From contig NZ_CAAJGM010000111.1 in the NCBI RefSeq assembly GCF_900996235.1, forward strand, positions 186,001 through 250,000: a stretch of 64,000 nucleotides of DNA, written 5' to 3'. The stretch is from Paraburkholderia sp. BCC1885 (GTDB lineage: Bacteria > Pseudomonadota > Gammaproteobacteria > Burkholderiales > Burkholderiaceae). This document shows, piece after piece, positions 50,588 through 58,571 of this stretch. The notes below the pieces were generated by a model. That model was given only the letters and a program-made list of their open reading frames with translations, had not been told where the DNA came from and searched no databases. The translations under genes were made by a program, and so were the position numbers. Within the stretch, counting starts at the first letter, position 1. Each line of letters begins with the position of its first letter.

Positions 50588-50623
50588 AAAAAACCCCGCC
50601 GGTCATCGACCGAGCGGGGTTTT
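50588..50623. terminator. Bidirectional terminator between glycerate kinase and tRNA-Leu
   Basis: AAAACCCCGC and GCGGGGTTTT flank an inner CGGTC-atc-GACCG stem, giving a strong hairpin with T runs on both strands. It serves the convergent kinase gene and tRNA-Leu. Confidence 0.88.
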
Positions 50624-50634
50624 CACAAATACGT

Positions 50635-50721
50635 TGGTGCGAGGAAGGGGACTCGAACCCCTACACCATTGCTGGCGTCAGGACCTAAACCTGGTGCGTC
50701 TACCAATTTCGCCATCCTCGC
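50635..50721 (-). tRNA. tRNA-Leu (UAG)
   Basis: An 87-nt class II tRNA on the minus strand with encoded CCA. The acceptor GCGAGGA pairs with TCCTCGC, the D region is GGCGAAATTGGTAGACGC, and the anticodon loop TTTAGGT gives UAG. A long variable arm and T loop GTTCGAGTC follow. It matches the E. coli LeuW pattern. Confidence 0.96.
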
Positions 50722-50952
50722 AGCCGGAAGAAGCGTTGGCACGCCGCATCCGATGTCTGGCCAGCCCTCGTTCGCGCCGCGCCAGCCAAGCCGGTGCGGC
50801 ATACGTCCGAAAGCGTAAGCGCGAGATTCTAACCGATAGATTTGCGCTTGTCTGCATTTGCCGGACGCGGCTCGATGCTACAATTTTTGGCTAACGTGCG
50901 CACGGTGCGGCCGCTGCGTCTCCCTGCTTCAGCCTCCCCACACTCCATTCAA

Positions 50953-51795
50953 GTGAATTTCGACGAATATTGCCAGCAGAAGGCGGCGCCTCCCGGTTCG
51001 AGCAGCTACTACGCGCTCCGCCAGGCGCCCGCGCGACGCCAGCCGCTCCTCACCGCCCTGTTCGCGCTGCGCCGCGAATTCGAGGAAACGGTGAAGGAAA
51101 CCAGCGATCCGGCGATCGGCCGCACCAAGCTCGCCTGGTGGCAAAACGAAATCGCCGCACTGGCCGCGGGTACGCCCTCGCATCCAGTGTCGAAAGCATT
51201 GGCGGCGCATCTGGGCAATGGCGTCGAAGCGGAATATCCGGCCATCCAGACACTGCTGGCCGGTTTCGAGATGGACCTCGACCAGGCCCGCTATCTCGAC
51301 TACGCGAATCTGCGCCGCTATCTGCAAGGCGTCGGCGGCGCGTTTGCCACGCTGGTCGCTCACGCGGGCGCGGGCGCGCAAAATCGCGCTGAGGCCGGCG
51401 TTTGGGCCGCACCGCTCGGCGAGGCGCTGATGCTGGCCCAGTTTGTCGCCGAACTCGGCAACGACGCGCGGCACGGACGCATCTACATTCCGATCGACGA
51501 GATGCAGCGTTTTAACGTCACCGCGGCCGATCTGATCAATCGCAAATACAGCGATGCGTTCACTGAACTGATGCGCTTTCAGACCAATCGCGCCCGCGCG
51601 GCGCTCCAGACCGCGCTCGCCGCGATGCCCGCCGGCGAACGACGCGCGCAGCGCACCTTGCGGGCGCAAGCCGCGCTCGCCCTCGCGCTACTGGATGAGA
51701 TCGAACGCGACGGCTATCACGTGCTGCATCAACGTATTGCACTGACGCCGATCCGCAAGCTGTGGGTGGCCTGGCGCGCGGCGCGCCGGCGCTAG
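50953..51795 (+). CDS. Squalene/phytoene synthase-like protein with degenerate metal motifs
   Basis: 280 aa from a GTG at 50953, giving VNFDEYCQQKAAPPGSSSYY, the normal start of the family; the ATG at 50842 adds unrelated residues. The fold is that of squalene/phytoene synthases (SSSYYALRQAP, then LTALFALRREF). However, the first Asp-rich motif, usually DDxxDE, reads EETVKE (residues 44-49), and the second reads ELGND (residues 167-171). IGRTKLAWWQNEI resembles the NDUFAF6 assembly-factor branch. Loss of the Mg-diphosphate ligands suggests a non-catalytic or altered role. Its stop overlaps that of DUF1501. Confidence 0.8.
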   Translation: MNFDEYCQQKAAPPGSSSYYALRQAPARRQPLLTALFALRREFEETVKETSDPAIGRTKLAWWQNEIAALAAGTPSHPVSKALAAHLGNGVEAEYPAIQTLLAGFEMDLDQARYLDYANLRRYLQGVGGAFATLVAHAGAGAQNRAEAGVWAAPLGEALMLAQFVAELGNDARHGRIYIPIDEMQRFNVTAADLINRKYSDAFTELMRFQTNRARAALQTALAAMPAGERRAQRTLRAQAALALALLDEIERDGYHVLHQRIALTPIRKLWVAWRAARRR

Positions 51796-53027
51796 ACCCG
51801 CAGCAGCGGCACCGTCTCGAAGCGCTGCTGCAACACGGCCGTGGAATCGAGCCCCCACCACGGTCCAAGAACCGTCGCATACAACTGGCGGAAATCGACG
51901 CCGACCGGCAGATTGCCGCTGCCATCCAGTTGCGTCAGCACCGGCGGCGCACCGTACAAGCCGCCGCGCACCCGTCCACCCATGACGAAATGCGGCGCAA
52001 CCGTGCCGTGATCCGTGCCGTTGCTCTGGTTCTCGCGTGGCCGACGGCCGAACTCCGCATAGGTCATCACCAGCGTGCTGTCCCAGCGTCCCAGTTCCAC
52101 CAGCGCCGACTTCATCGATGCGAAACCCTCCGCCAGTTGCCTGAGCAGCGCGGCCTGCTGACCGGGCTGGTTCTGGTGCGTATCGAAACCGTTTAGCGTC
52201 AGCCGGATCACGGCCACGCCCTGCCCGTTCAGCGGCTTGCCCTGAGGGGCATCGCCAGCGGCGAGCACCTGCATGGCCGTCTTGATCGACGTGCCAAACG
52301 CGCCCGATGGAAACGCCGTCTTCAGCGGAAATTGCCCTTCACGAGGACGCAGACGATCGGCCGCTTTCACGATGTCGTTTTCGACGTCGAGGATATGCGC
52401 GAGTTCAGGATTGCGTTCGTGCAGCGAGACTGGCGTCGCAAGCCGCGAGGCCTTGACGAACTGCGCCGGATTCACCAGCGCAATCGCCCGCGCGCCGTTG
52501 GCGAGCGGCCCCATCTCCGCGCTGCCGATCACCACGCCGTCCGCGACGAAACCCGGCGGCACGGCATGCTGTGCAAACGCGCGCGTCAACCATCCTTCGC
52601 GCAGATATTGATCGGAACGCGATGCGGTATCCCAGATCTCGATGGAACGGAAATGCGACAGGTTCGGCTGCGCGTAACTCATGCCCTGCACGATCGCCAG
52701 TTGCTGGCTCTGCCACAGCGGCATCAACGGTTGCAGCGACGGATGCAAGGCCGTGCGCTCGTCAAGCTGGATCACCTGCTCGCGCTTGATGCCGATGTTC
52801 TTGCGCAACTGATAGTAAGCGGGATCGGCGTATGGAATCACCGTATTCAGACCGTCGTTGCCGCCCTTCAGCTCCACGAGGATCAGCAGATTGCCGTAGC
52901 CGCCACGGCCGGCCGCGACGCTGCCGGGCTCGCTGCCCGCGCCCGTCGCCTGCGCACCGAAGGCTCGCGGCAGCCACAGCGCGGCGCCGGCCGCCGTGGT
53001 CATCGTCAGAAAGTCGCGCCGTTTCAT
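51792..53027 (-). CDS. DUF1501 protein (Tat-exported)
   Basis: 411 aa. The twin-arginine signal MKRRDFLTMTTAAGAALWLP begins it. LILVELKGGNDGLNTVIPYADPAYYQLR and ALHPSLQPLMPLWQSQQLAIV are the DUF1501 core, which is related to sulfatase/phosphatase folds. ENQSNGTDHGTVAPHFVMGG near the C-terminus supplies the conserved Asp and His. The function is unknown. It pairs with the DUF1800 gene 90 bp upstream, as in many proteobacteria and Planctomycetes. It is convergent with the squalene synthase-like gene and shares a CTAG stop. Confidence 0.93.
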   Translation of the reverse strand: MKRRDFLTMTTAAGAALWLPRAFGAQATGAGSEPGSVAAGRGGYGNLLILVELKGGNDGLNTVIPYADPAYYQLRKNIGIKREQVIQLDERTALHPSLQPLMPLWQSQQLAIVQGMSYAQPNLSHFRSIEIWDTASRSDQYLREGWLTRAFAQHAVPPGFVADGVVIGSAEMGPLANGARAIALVNPAQFVKASRLATPVSLHERNPELAHILDVENDIVKAADRLRPREGQFPLKTAFPSGAFGTSIKTAMQVLAAGDAPQGKPLNGQGVAVIRLTLNGFDTHQNQPGQQAALLRQLAEGFASMKSALVELGRWDSTLVMTYAEFGRRPRENQSNGTDHGTVAPHFVMGGRVRGGLYGAPPVLTQLDGSGNLPVGVDFRQLYATVLGPWWGLDSTAVLQQRFETVPLLRV

Positions 53028-53117
53028 GCTGTACCTCGTTCGGTTGTGACGGCATCGGATGCGCCGCCCGGCTCCGCCGCTTCGGTTTGCACCGCTTCGG
53101 TTGACACCCCGTGCCGC

Positions 53118-54755
53118 TCATTTCAGCTGGTAGGCCGGGTCCATCAGCAGCGCCTCAAGGTAGGCGCTGGCGGTCGAATCGGTTTCGATCGCGTCAACCG
53201 GAGCAAGCGGCAGCACCGCGTGCTGCAACTGCAACTCCGCCGAGAGGCCCGCCCTGGCCGTCGGCGCGGTGTTGTACTGGGCGAGCCACGTGTCGATATC
53301 GAAGCGTACTCCGCCCTGACCCACCCGCGCCATAGCCCGCTGCACCGTCGCCGCAGCTTTCGGGTCCTGATTCATGCCGGGCTGCGGGTGATGCGGGGCG
53401 GCGCTCCCAGTGGCGCGAAAGAGTTGCTCGACGAACTGCTTGCGCGCGAGCAGGGTCGAGCTATTGATCCACGTGGCGCCGCCCGGCCAGCCCTTCACGT
53501 TGGGCGGATAAAACAGGTTTCCGCCCAGCGTGCGGATTTCTCCAGCGAACGGCGCGGTGTTGTCGTAGCCGATATCGAATTCGCGCAACGCCCCCACCAC
53601 GAACTCCGCCGGCGACTTCACCAGCACGCCGCGGTTGCCGTCGTCCCAGAATGCCTCGCTCAGAAAAAGCTCCCGCAAGGCGACCTTGATGTCGTAGTGG
53701 CTCGCGCGAAACCGCTCGGCGATGGGCGCAATCCGCGCCGGGTCGGGCGTGTCGGAGACGAACTCGCGCCACAGCCGGGTCGTAATGAAGGTGGCCGTTT
53801 CCGGACGGGACAGCAGAATGTCGAGGACCTGATCGCCGTCGAACGGTCCGCTCTGGCCGAGCACGGTCTTCATGCCGTCGTCATGCAGGTTGGCGCGCCA
53901 CACGTAGCCCTGGGTGTCCGGGTCGAGCGTCCAGCCCGTATAGGCACGTGCGGCCTCCGAGACGTCCTGCTGCGAGTAATGACCTTCGCCGAGCGTGAAC
54001 AGCTCCATCACTTCACGCGCGAAGTTTTCGTTGGGCTTGCCTTTGCGGCTGCCGGCGCCGTCGAGGTATTGCAGCATGGCCGGGTCTTTTGCGACGTCGT
54101 GCAGCAGTTCGCCGAAATTGCCCAGCGCGTCACGCCGCAGCAGCAGGTTCTGCTGCGCCATGCTTTGCGGATAACCGACCTTGTCCTGCCCGGACGTGAA
54201 GTGGTTGTGCCAGAAGAGCGTCATGCGCTCGGTCAACGGCGACGGCGTGGTCAACATCTCGCGGACCCACCACGCACGTAATTCGTCGTAACGCTGGTTG
54301 CGCGTGCGTTGCTCGGCCTGGCGCTGATCCTGGGTCCAGGTTTTGCGCTCGTCGCGCGTCGGGATCGGCTCGAGCACCCAGGCGGGCATCGGTGTCGCGG
54401 CTTCGGTGCGCGCCGTTGAGAGCACCCGGTCGACCGCCTGCTCGCGCGTCAGGCCGACATACTGGGCGACCTCGGCATTGTCGGGTGCGAAACCTGTCCG
54501 GGTCAGGAAAAAGCGCGCGTCGTCTTCATCAAGCATGGGCGCAGACGCGTCGTCTACGGCTGGCGCAGCGGTACGATGTCTGGCGTGCGGGCCATGCTGG
54601 ACCGGCTGAGCACGTTGAACGACCGGCCCCGCGCCGTCCTGAGCCAGCGCCGGCAGCGTGCACGCGAGCGTAGCGAGTGCCGTAAGGGCCGCAAACACCG
54701 TGGCAGCCAGCGGCGGCCTCGGCATGCCGCAAGTCAACCTGAACAGCTTTGTCAT
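53118..54755 (-). CDS. DUF1800 exported protein
   Basis: 545 aa with a signal peptide (residues 1-38, ending LPALAQ). The DUF1800 domain follows: FFLTRTGFAPDNAEVAQYVGL, TLFWHNHFTSGQDKVG, YLDGAGSRKGKPNENFAREV, MELFTLGEGHYSQQDVSEAA and YPPNVKGWPGGATWINSSTL. The conserved FTSG, GKPNENFARE and GWPGG motifs are intact. No biochemical function is known. The partner DUF1501 gene lies downstream on the same strand; the two probably act together in the periplasm. Confidence 0.93.
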   Translation of the reverse strand: MTKLFRLTCGMPRPPLAATVFAALTALATLACTLPALAQDGAGPVVQRAQPVQHGPHARHRTAAPAVDDASAPMLDEDDARFFLTRTGFAPDNAEVAQYVGLTREQAVDRVLSTARTEAATPMPAWVLEPIPTRDERKTWTQDQRQAEQRTRNQRYDELRAWWVREMLTTPSPLTERMTLFWHNHFTSGQDKVGYPQSMAQQNLLLRRDALGNFGELLHDVAKDPAMLQYLDGAGSRKGKPNENFAREVMELFTLGEGHYSQQDVSEAARAYTGWTLDPDTQGYVWRANLHDDGMKTVLGQSGPFDGDQVLDILLSRPETATFITTRLWREFVSDTPDPARIAPIAERFRASHYDIKVALRELFLSEAFWDDGNRGVLVKSPAEFVVGALREFDIGYDNTAPFAGEIRTLGGNLFYPPNVKGWPGGATWINSSTLLARKQFVEQLFRATGSAAPHHPQPGMNQDPKAAATVQRAMARVGQGGVRFDIDTWLAQYNTAPTARAGLSAELQLQHAVLPLAPVDAIETDSTASAYLEALLMDPAYQLK

Positions 54756-54952
54756 TGTCAGTCGTCCCTGGTCGGGTGGCGCTGGCGCACGGGCAACCGC
54801 GCTCCATACGAGCGTCCCCTCTGGCGACTCAACGGCAGATCAGGCAGGAAAGTTGACGGGAGATGTGCAACGAAATTTTTCACGCGCCTCGGGACTGGCT
54901 GCGCGGCCCGCCGACGGGCATCCGGACTAAATGGACGGCTTGGCCGGACAGC

Positions 54953-55285
54953 CTAGCGCTTGTACAGCTCGCGCACGGCGTCTTCAATATGCTGGCGCAG
55001 CAGGCGGCGCTCTTCCGGCGTCATATGACCGTCGCGGCGGCGTTGATCGAGATCGGGGGGAACTGCGGCGCGCATCATGACGTCTGATGCAGGGTGGTCG
55101 TCTGTGGGAGTACGGAGCTGGTGGGACAGTCTGGAACCCCGGGAACGGGGCGCGTGGGCATTCGATGCCCGGTCATCCGAAGACTGGGCATGGGCGAGCG
55201 TAGGACCTAATGTGCCCGCGAGGGTGCCGGCCACTGCCAGCGCAATCACGCTTAGGCGCAGATTTGGCCAAACCCCTCCCTTCAT
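54953..55285 (-). CDS. Small exported protein with a basic C-terminal helix
   Basis: 110 aa from the ATG at 55285, which has GGGAAC upstream. The signal peptide MKGGVWPNLRLSVIALAVAG is followed by TLGPTLAHAQ. The mature part is low-complexity and rich in Arg, Ser and Asp. It ends MTPEERRLLRQHIEDAVREL, an amphipathic helix also seen at the end of other small periplasmic proteins of Burkholderiaceae. I cannot name a function. It is divergent from ompR-envZ, so it might be a target or accessory of that system. Confidence 0.7.
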   Translation of the reverse strand: MKGGVWPNLRLSVIALAVAGTLAGTLGPTLAHAQSSDDRASNAHAPRSRGSRLSHQLRTPTDDHPASDVMMRAAVPPDLDQRRRDGHMTPEERRLLRQHIEDAVRELYKR

Positions 55286-55454
55286 CTTGTTCCCTTCGTG
55301 GTGCGGCAACCGGCTACCCTAAATGCGTGTACAAACCCCGGAAAGAAGCCGGGAGCGAGAATTTTAGTCGAGTGAAGTATCCACCGAACAGCCGCATTCA
55401 GTAAAGCAGTCTACCTGCCACCGCTTTACGCCGTGCCACAGTGCGGGTAAATTT

Positions 55455-55470
55455 TGTAACTGACTGTAAC
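55455..55470. promoter_or_regulatory. Tandem OmpR-like boxes upstream of ompR
   Basis: TGTAAC-tgac-TGTAAC reads GTTACAgtcaGTTACA on the minus strand. This is the textbook OmpR direct repeat with a 10-bp period. A degenerate third copy (TGTAAT) begins at 55500. The site is 45 bp before ompR and could drive autoregulation of ompR and of the divergent exported protein. Confidence 0.6.
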
Positions 55471-55514
55471 CCGCGAATTGATGCAAACTCGCACCACTTT
55501 GTAATCGCGCTAAG

Positions 55515-56249
55515 ATGCCGACCATGGAAACCAAAAACCCTTCGAAAATCCTCGTCGTCGACGACGATCCGCGTCTGCGCGATCTGCTGCGCCGCTACCT
55601 CGGCGAACAGGGCTTCAACGTCTACGTCGCCGAAAACGCGCCGTCAATGAACAAGCTCTGGGTGCGCGAACGTTTCGACCTGCTGGTGCTCGACCTGATG
55701 CTGCCCGGTGAAGACGGGCTGTCGATCTGCCGCCGTCTGCGCGGCAGCAACGACCGCACGCCCATCATCATGCTCACGGCCAAGGGTGAGGATGTGGACC
55801 GTATCGTCGGCCTCGAAATGGGCGCTGACGACTATCTGCCCAAGCCGTTCAATCCGCGCGAGCTGGTCGCCCGCATCCATGCGGTGCTGCGCCGTCAGTC
55901 GCCGTCCGAGTTGCCGGGCGCGCCGTCCGAGACCACGGAAGTATTCGAGTTCGGCGAATTCGCGCTTAACCTCGCCACCCGAACGCTGACCAAGGCCGGC
56001 CAGGAAATTCCGCTCACCACCGGCGAATTCTCCGTGCTGAAGGTATTTGCCCGTCATCCGCGCCAGCCGCTCTCGCGCGAAAAGCTGATGGAACTGGCGC
56101 GCGGCCGTGAATACGAAGTGTTCGACCGCAGCCTCGACGTACAGATCTCGCGTCTGCGCAAGCTGATCGAACCGGATCCGGGCAGCCCGCGCTTCATTCA
56201 GACCGTCTGGGGTCTTGGCTACGTGTTCATTCCCGACGGTGCAGCCTGA
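55515..56249 (+). CDS. ompR: Response regulator OmpR
   Basis: 244 aa. The receiver domain has the acidic pair in ILVVDDDPRLR, the phospho-acceptor Asp60 in LLVLDLMLPGEDG, and the switch residues in MLTAKGE and PKPF. The winged-helix output domain (about 135-240) has LTTGEFSVLKVFARHPRQPLSREKL and RSLDVQISRLRKLIEPDP. It is most similar to OmpR among OmpR-family members. An in-frame ATG at 55524 is another possible start. envZ follows 43 bp later. Confidence 0.95.
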   Translation: MPTMETKNPSKILVVDDDPRLRDLLRRYLGEQGFNVYVAENAPSMNKLWVRERFDLLVLDLMLPGEDGLSICRRLRGSNDRTPIIMLTAKGEDVDRIVGLEMGADDYLPKPFNPRELVARIHAVLRRQSPSELPGAPSETTEVFEFGEFALNLATRTLTKAGQEIPLTTGEFSVLKVFARHPRQPLSREKLMELARGREYEVFDRSLDVQISRLRKLIEPDPGSPRFIQTVWGLGYVFIPDGAA

Positions 56250-56292
56250 GTTGTTCGTGCTTTCCGTGTTTGTTTTCAGATAAGAAGGGCCC

Positions 56293-57642
56293 ATGCGGAT
56301 CGACCGGCGCCTCCTGACGCTCGCGTTCGGCGGCCTTTTCTGGCGGACCTTTCTGCTGATCGCGCTGTTGATCGCAGTGAGTCTCGCCGCCTGGTTCCAG
56401 AGCTTCCGGGTGATCGAACGCGAGCCGCGTGCGCAGCGCGTGGCCCTGCAGCTCGTCGCCATCGTCAAGCTCACGCGCACCGCCCTCCTCTATTCCGATC
56501 CCGATCTGCGGCGCGCCTTGCTGCAGGATCTGGAGAGCAATGAAGGGGTGCGCGTGTATCCGCGCGAGACCAGTGACAAATACAAGCTCCAGCCGGACGA
56601 GTCGCTCAACCGGCTGATCGAACACGACATCCGCGGACGCCTCGGCGACGACACCGTCATCGCGCAGAGCGTCAACGACATTCCCGGCGTGTGGATCAGC
56701 TTCAAGATCGACGACGACGATTACTGGGTGGCGCTCGACCGCGATCAGCTCGACAACGCCACCGGCCTGCAATGGGCCGGCTGGGGGGTGTTCGCGCTGG
56801 CGCTTTCGCTATTCGGCGCGGCCTTTATCACGAGCCTGGTGAACCGGCCGTTTGCGCGGCTCGCCATGGCGGCCCGCAAGGTCGGCTCGGGGCAGTCGCC
56901 CGAGCCGCTGCCCGAACGCGGCATGGGCGTAGCCGCCGAAACCAACCGCAGCTTCAACCAGATGGTGCAGGACCTCGAGCAGCTCGAGGCCGACCGCGCC
57001 CTGATGCTGGCGGGCATTTCTCACGATCTGCGCACCCCGCTCGCCCGTCTGCGGCTCGAAACGGAAATGAGCCCGTCGGATCAGACCACCAAGGACGCGA
57101 TGGTCGACGACATCGAGCAGATGGACATGATCATCGGCCGCTTCCTCGATTACGCACGGCCGGTGCAGCGGGTTCCGGAGCCTGTCGATCTTTCGGTGCT
57201 CGCCCAGGAACTGGCGGCGCGCATGTCGTCGGAAGATGGGATGCGGCTGATTACGCGGCTGGCGCCATCGGCGATAATCGAGGCCGACGAAACCGATATG
57301 CGGCGTGTGATCGGCAACCTGCTCGAAAATGCCCGCAAATACGGGCTGAGCGACGGCGACGGTATCCCGCATGTGATCCTCGAAACGCGCGTGTCGCATT
57401 CGCGGGTCGAGCTCTCGGTGGTCGACGAGGGGCCAGGCATTCCCGAAGATCAACTGGCGCTGGTGACGCGACCGTTCTACCGGGTGGACACCGCCCGCAC
57501 CCAGGCCAATGGCACGGGGCTCGGCATGGCGATCGTGCAGCGCCTCGTGGGCCGGTATCGCGGTGGCCTGCGCCTGCGCAACCGGACGCCGGGGCCGGGG
57601 CTCGAAGTCACGATTGAATTTCCGCTCGCCAAGGGTGTCTAG
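56293..57642 (+). CDS. envZ: Sensor histidine kinase EnvZ
   Basis: 449 aa. The first membrane segment (TFLLIALLIAVSLAAWF, about residues 18-34) and the second (WAGWGVFALALSLFGAAFI, about 158-176) enclose a periplasmic domain of about 120 residues. A HAMP region follows. The phospho-acceptor His244 is in GISHDLRTPLARLRLE, the N box in VIGNLLENARKYG, and the G boxes in DEGPGIPEDQ and GTGLGMAIVQRL. It phosphorylates OmpR in response to osmotic or envelope signals and forms an operon with ompR. Confidence 0.95.
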   Translation: MRIDRRLLTLAFGGLFWRTFLLIALLIAVSLAAWFQSFRVIEREPRAQRVALQLVAIVKLTRTALLYSDPDLRRALLQDLESNEGVRVYPRETSDKYKLQPDESLNRLIEHDIRGRLGDDTVIAQSVNDIPGVWISFKIDDDDYWVALDRDQLDNATGLQWAGWGVFALALSLFGAAFITSLVNRPFARLAMAARKVGSGQSPEPLPERGMGVAAETNRSFNQMVQDLEQLEADRALMLAGISHDLRTPLARLRLETEMSPSDQTTKDAMVDDIEQMDMIIGRFLDYARPVQRVPEPVDLSVLAQELAARMSSEDGMRLITRLAPSAIIEADETDMRRVIGNLLENARKYGLSDGDGIPHVILETRVSHSRVELSVVDEGPGIPEDQLALVTRPFYRVDTARTQANGTGLGMAIVQRLVGRYRGGLRLRNRTPGPGLEVTIEFPLAKGV

Positions 57643-57947
57643 CAGACTCGGGCCGTTGATCGCGGCGGCGTAGTAGCCACGCCGCGTCGCACGCGCGCCG
57701 CTGCAGCTGCCGCCGCCCCGCTGCCTCGCCACCCAACGGCCGCGCAAGAAAGCCTCAGCGCGCTGGCGACGTCCGAACAAACTATCGGTTCAGTGAAGAA
57801 AAACTATCCGCGGCATTAGTCAAAAACTATTGGTGCGATACGCCAATAGAGTTATAGTTGCTTGTGTGTAATGCATTCGTTACAGCCAGCAGGTAGCTTG
57901 AACAGGCTGTTTTCCAACTCATGGGTCACTTTCACAGGAGTATCCGC
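57643..57947. other. envZ-ahpC intergenic region
   Basis: The 305-bp gap carries no gene I can support. The right half holds the ahpC promoter with several CTAT/ATAG elements, and the left half is plain GC-rich sequence. Confidence 0.6.
57816..57858 (+). promoter_or_regulatory. ahpC promoter with OxyR-like half-site and palindrome
   Basis: TTAGTCAAAAACTAT (57816-57830) matches an OxyR half (ATAG-N7-CTAT) with one mismatch. It runs into the palindrome CTATTGGTG-cgata-CGCCAATAG (57827-57849), which has 9-bp arms and one mismatch. TTGGTG (57830-57835) and TATAGT (57853-57858) are spaced 17 bp as -35 and -10. Further CTAT elements lie at 57782 and 57804, spaced 22-23 bp. OxyR control is inferred, not shown. 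Confidence 0.45.
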
Positions 57948-58496
57948 ATGAAAACCGTTGGCGACAAACTCGAAGCTTTCACCGTCACCGCTGCCAAGCC
58001 GGGCTTCAATCATCACGAAGAAAACGGCGTGTCGGCGTTCGAAGAAATCACCGAACAATCGTTCCCGGGCAAGTGGAAAATCATCTACTTCTACCCGAAG
58101 GACTTCACCTTTGTATGCCCGACGGAAATCGTCGAATTCGGCAAGCTGGCGAACGACTTCGCGGAACGTGACGCGGTCCTGCTGGGCGGCAGCGTGGACA
58201 ACGAATTCGTGAAGCTGGCATGGCGCCGCGAGCACAAGGACCTGAGCAAGCTGAACCACTATGCGTTCGGCGACGTCAAGGGCGAGCTGATCGATCAGCT
58301 GGGCGTGCGCGACAAGGAAGCCGGCGTGGCGCTGCGCGCAACGTTCATCGTCGACCCGGACAACACGATCCAGCACGTTTCGGTGAACAACCTGAACGTG
58401 GGCCGCAACCCGGAAGAAGTGCTGCGCATTCTGGACGGTCTGCAGACAGACGAGTTGTGCCCGTGCAATCGTGCTGTCGGCGGCGCAACGCTGTAA
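57948..58496 (+). CDS. ahpC: Alkyl hydroperoxide reductase subunit C (peroxiredoxin)
   Basis: 182 aa from the ATG at 57948 with CAGGAG upstream. The peroxidatic Cys57 is in KDFTFVCPTEI. The C-terminus has two more Cys, Cys171 and Cys173, in DELCPCNRAVGG. This three-cysteine layout is that of mycobacterial AhpC, which is reduced by AhpD rather than AhpF; ahpD is indeed the next gene. It removes hydroperoxides and peroxynitrite in the cytoplasm. Confidence 0.96.
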   Translation: MKTVGDKLEAFTVTAAKPGFNHHEENGVSAFEEITEQSFPGKWKIIYFYPKDFTFVCPTEIVEFGKLANDFAERDAVLLGGSVDNEFVKLAWRREHKDLSKLNHYAFGDVKGELIDQLGVRDKEAGVALRATFIVDPDNTIQHVSVNNLNVGRNPEEVLRILDGLQTDELCPCNRAVGGATL

Positions 58497-58510
58497 GCAT
58501 TGCAGTGAGA

Positions 58511-58546
58511 AGCCCGCTAAGCTTGAAAGAGCCAGCGGGCTTTTTT
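58511..58546 (+). terminator. Terminator between ahpC and ahpD
   Basis: AGCCCGCT and AGCGGGCT form an 8-bp stem across a 15-nt loop, followed by TTTTTT. It lies 14 bp after the ahpC stop and 26 bp before ahpD, so partial termination may keep ahpD expression below ahpC. Confidence 0.82.
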
Positions 58547-58571
58547 ATCGGCGATCTGATAGGAGATATCA

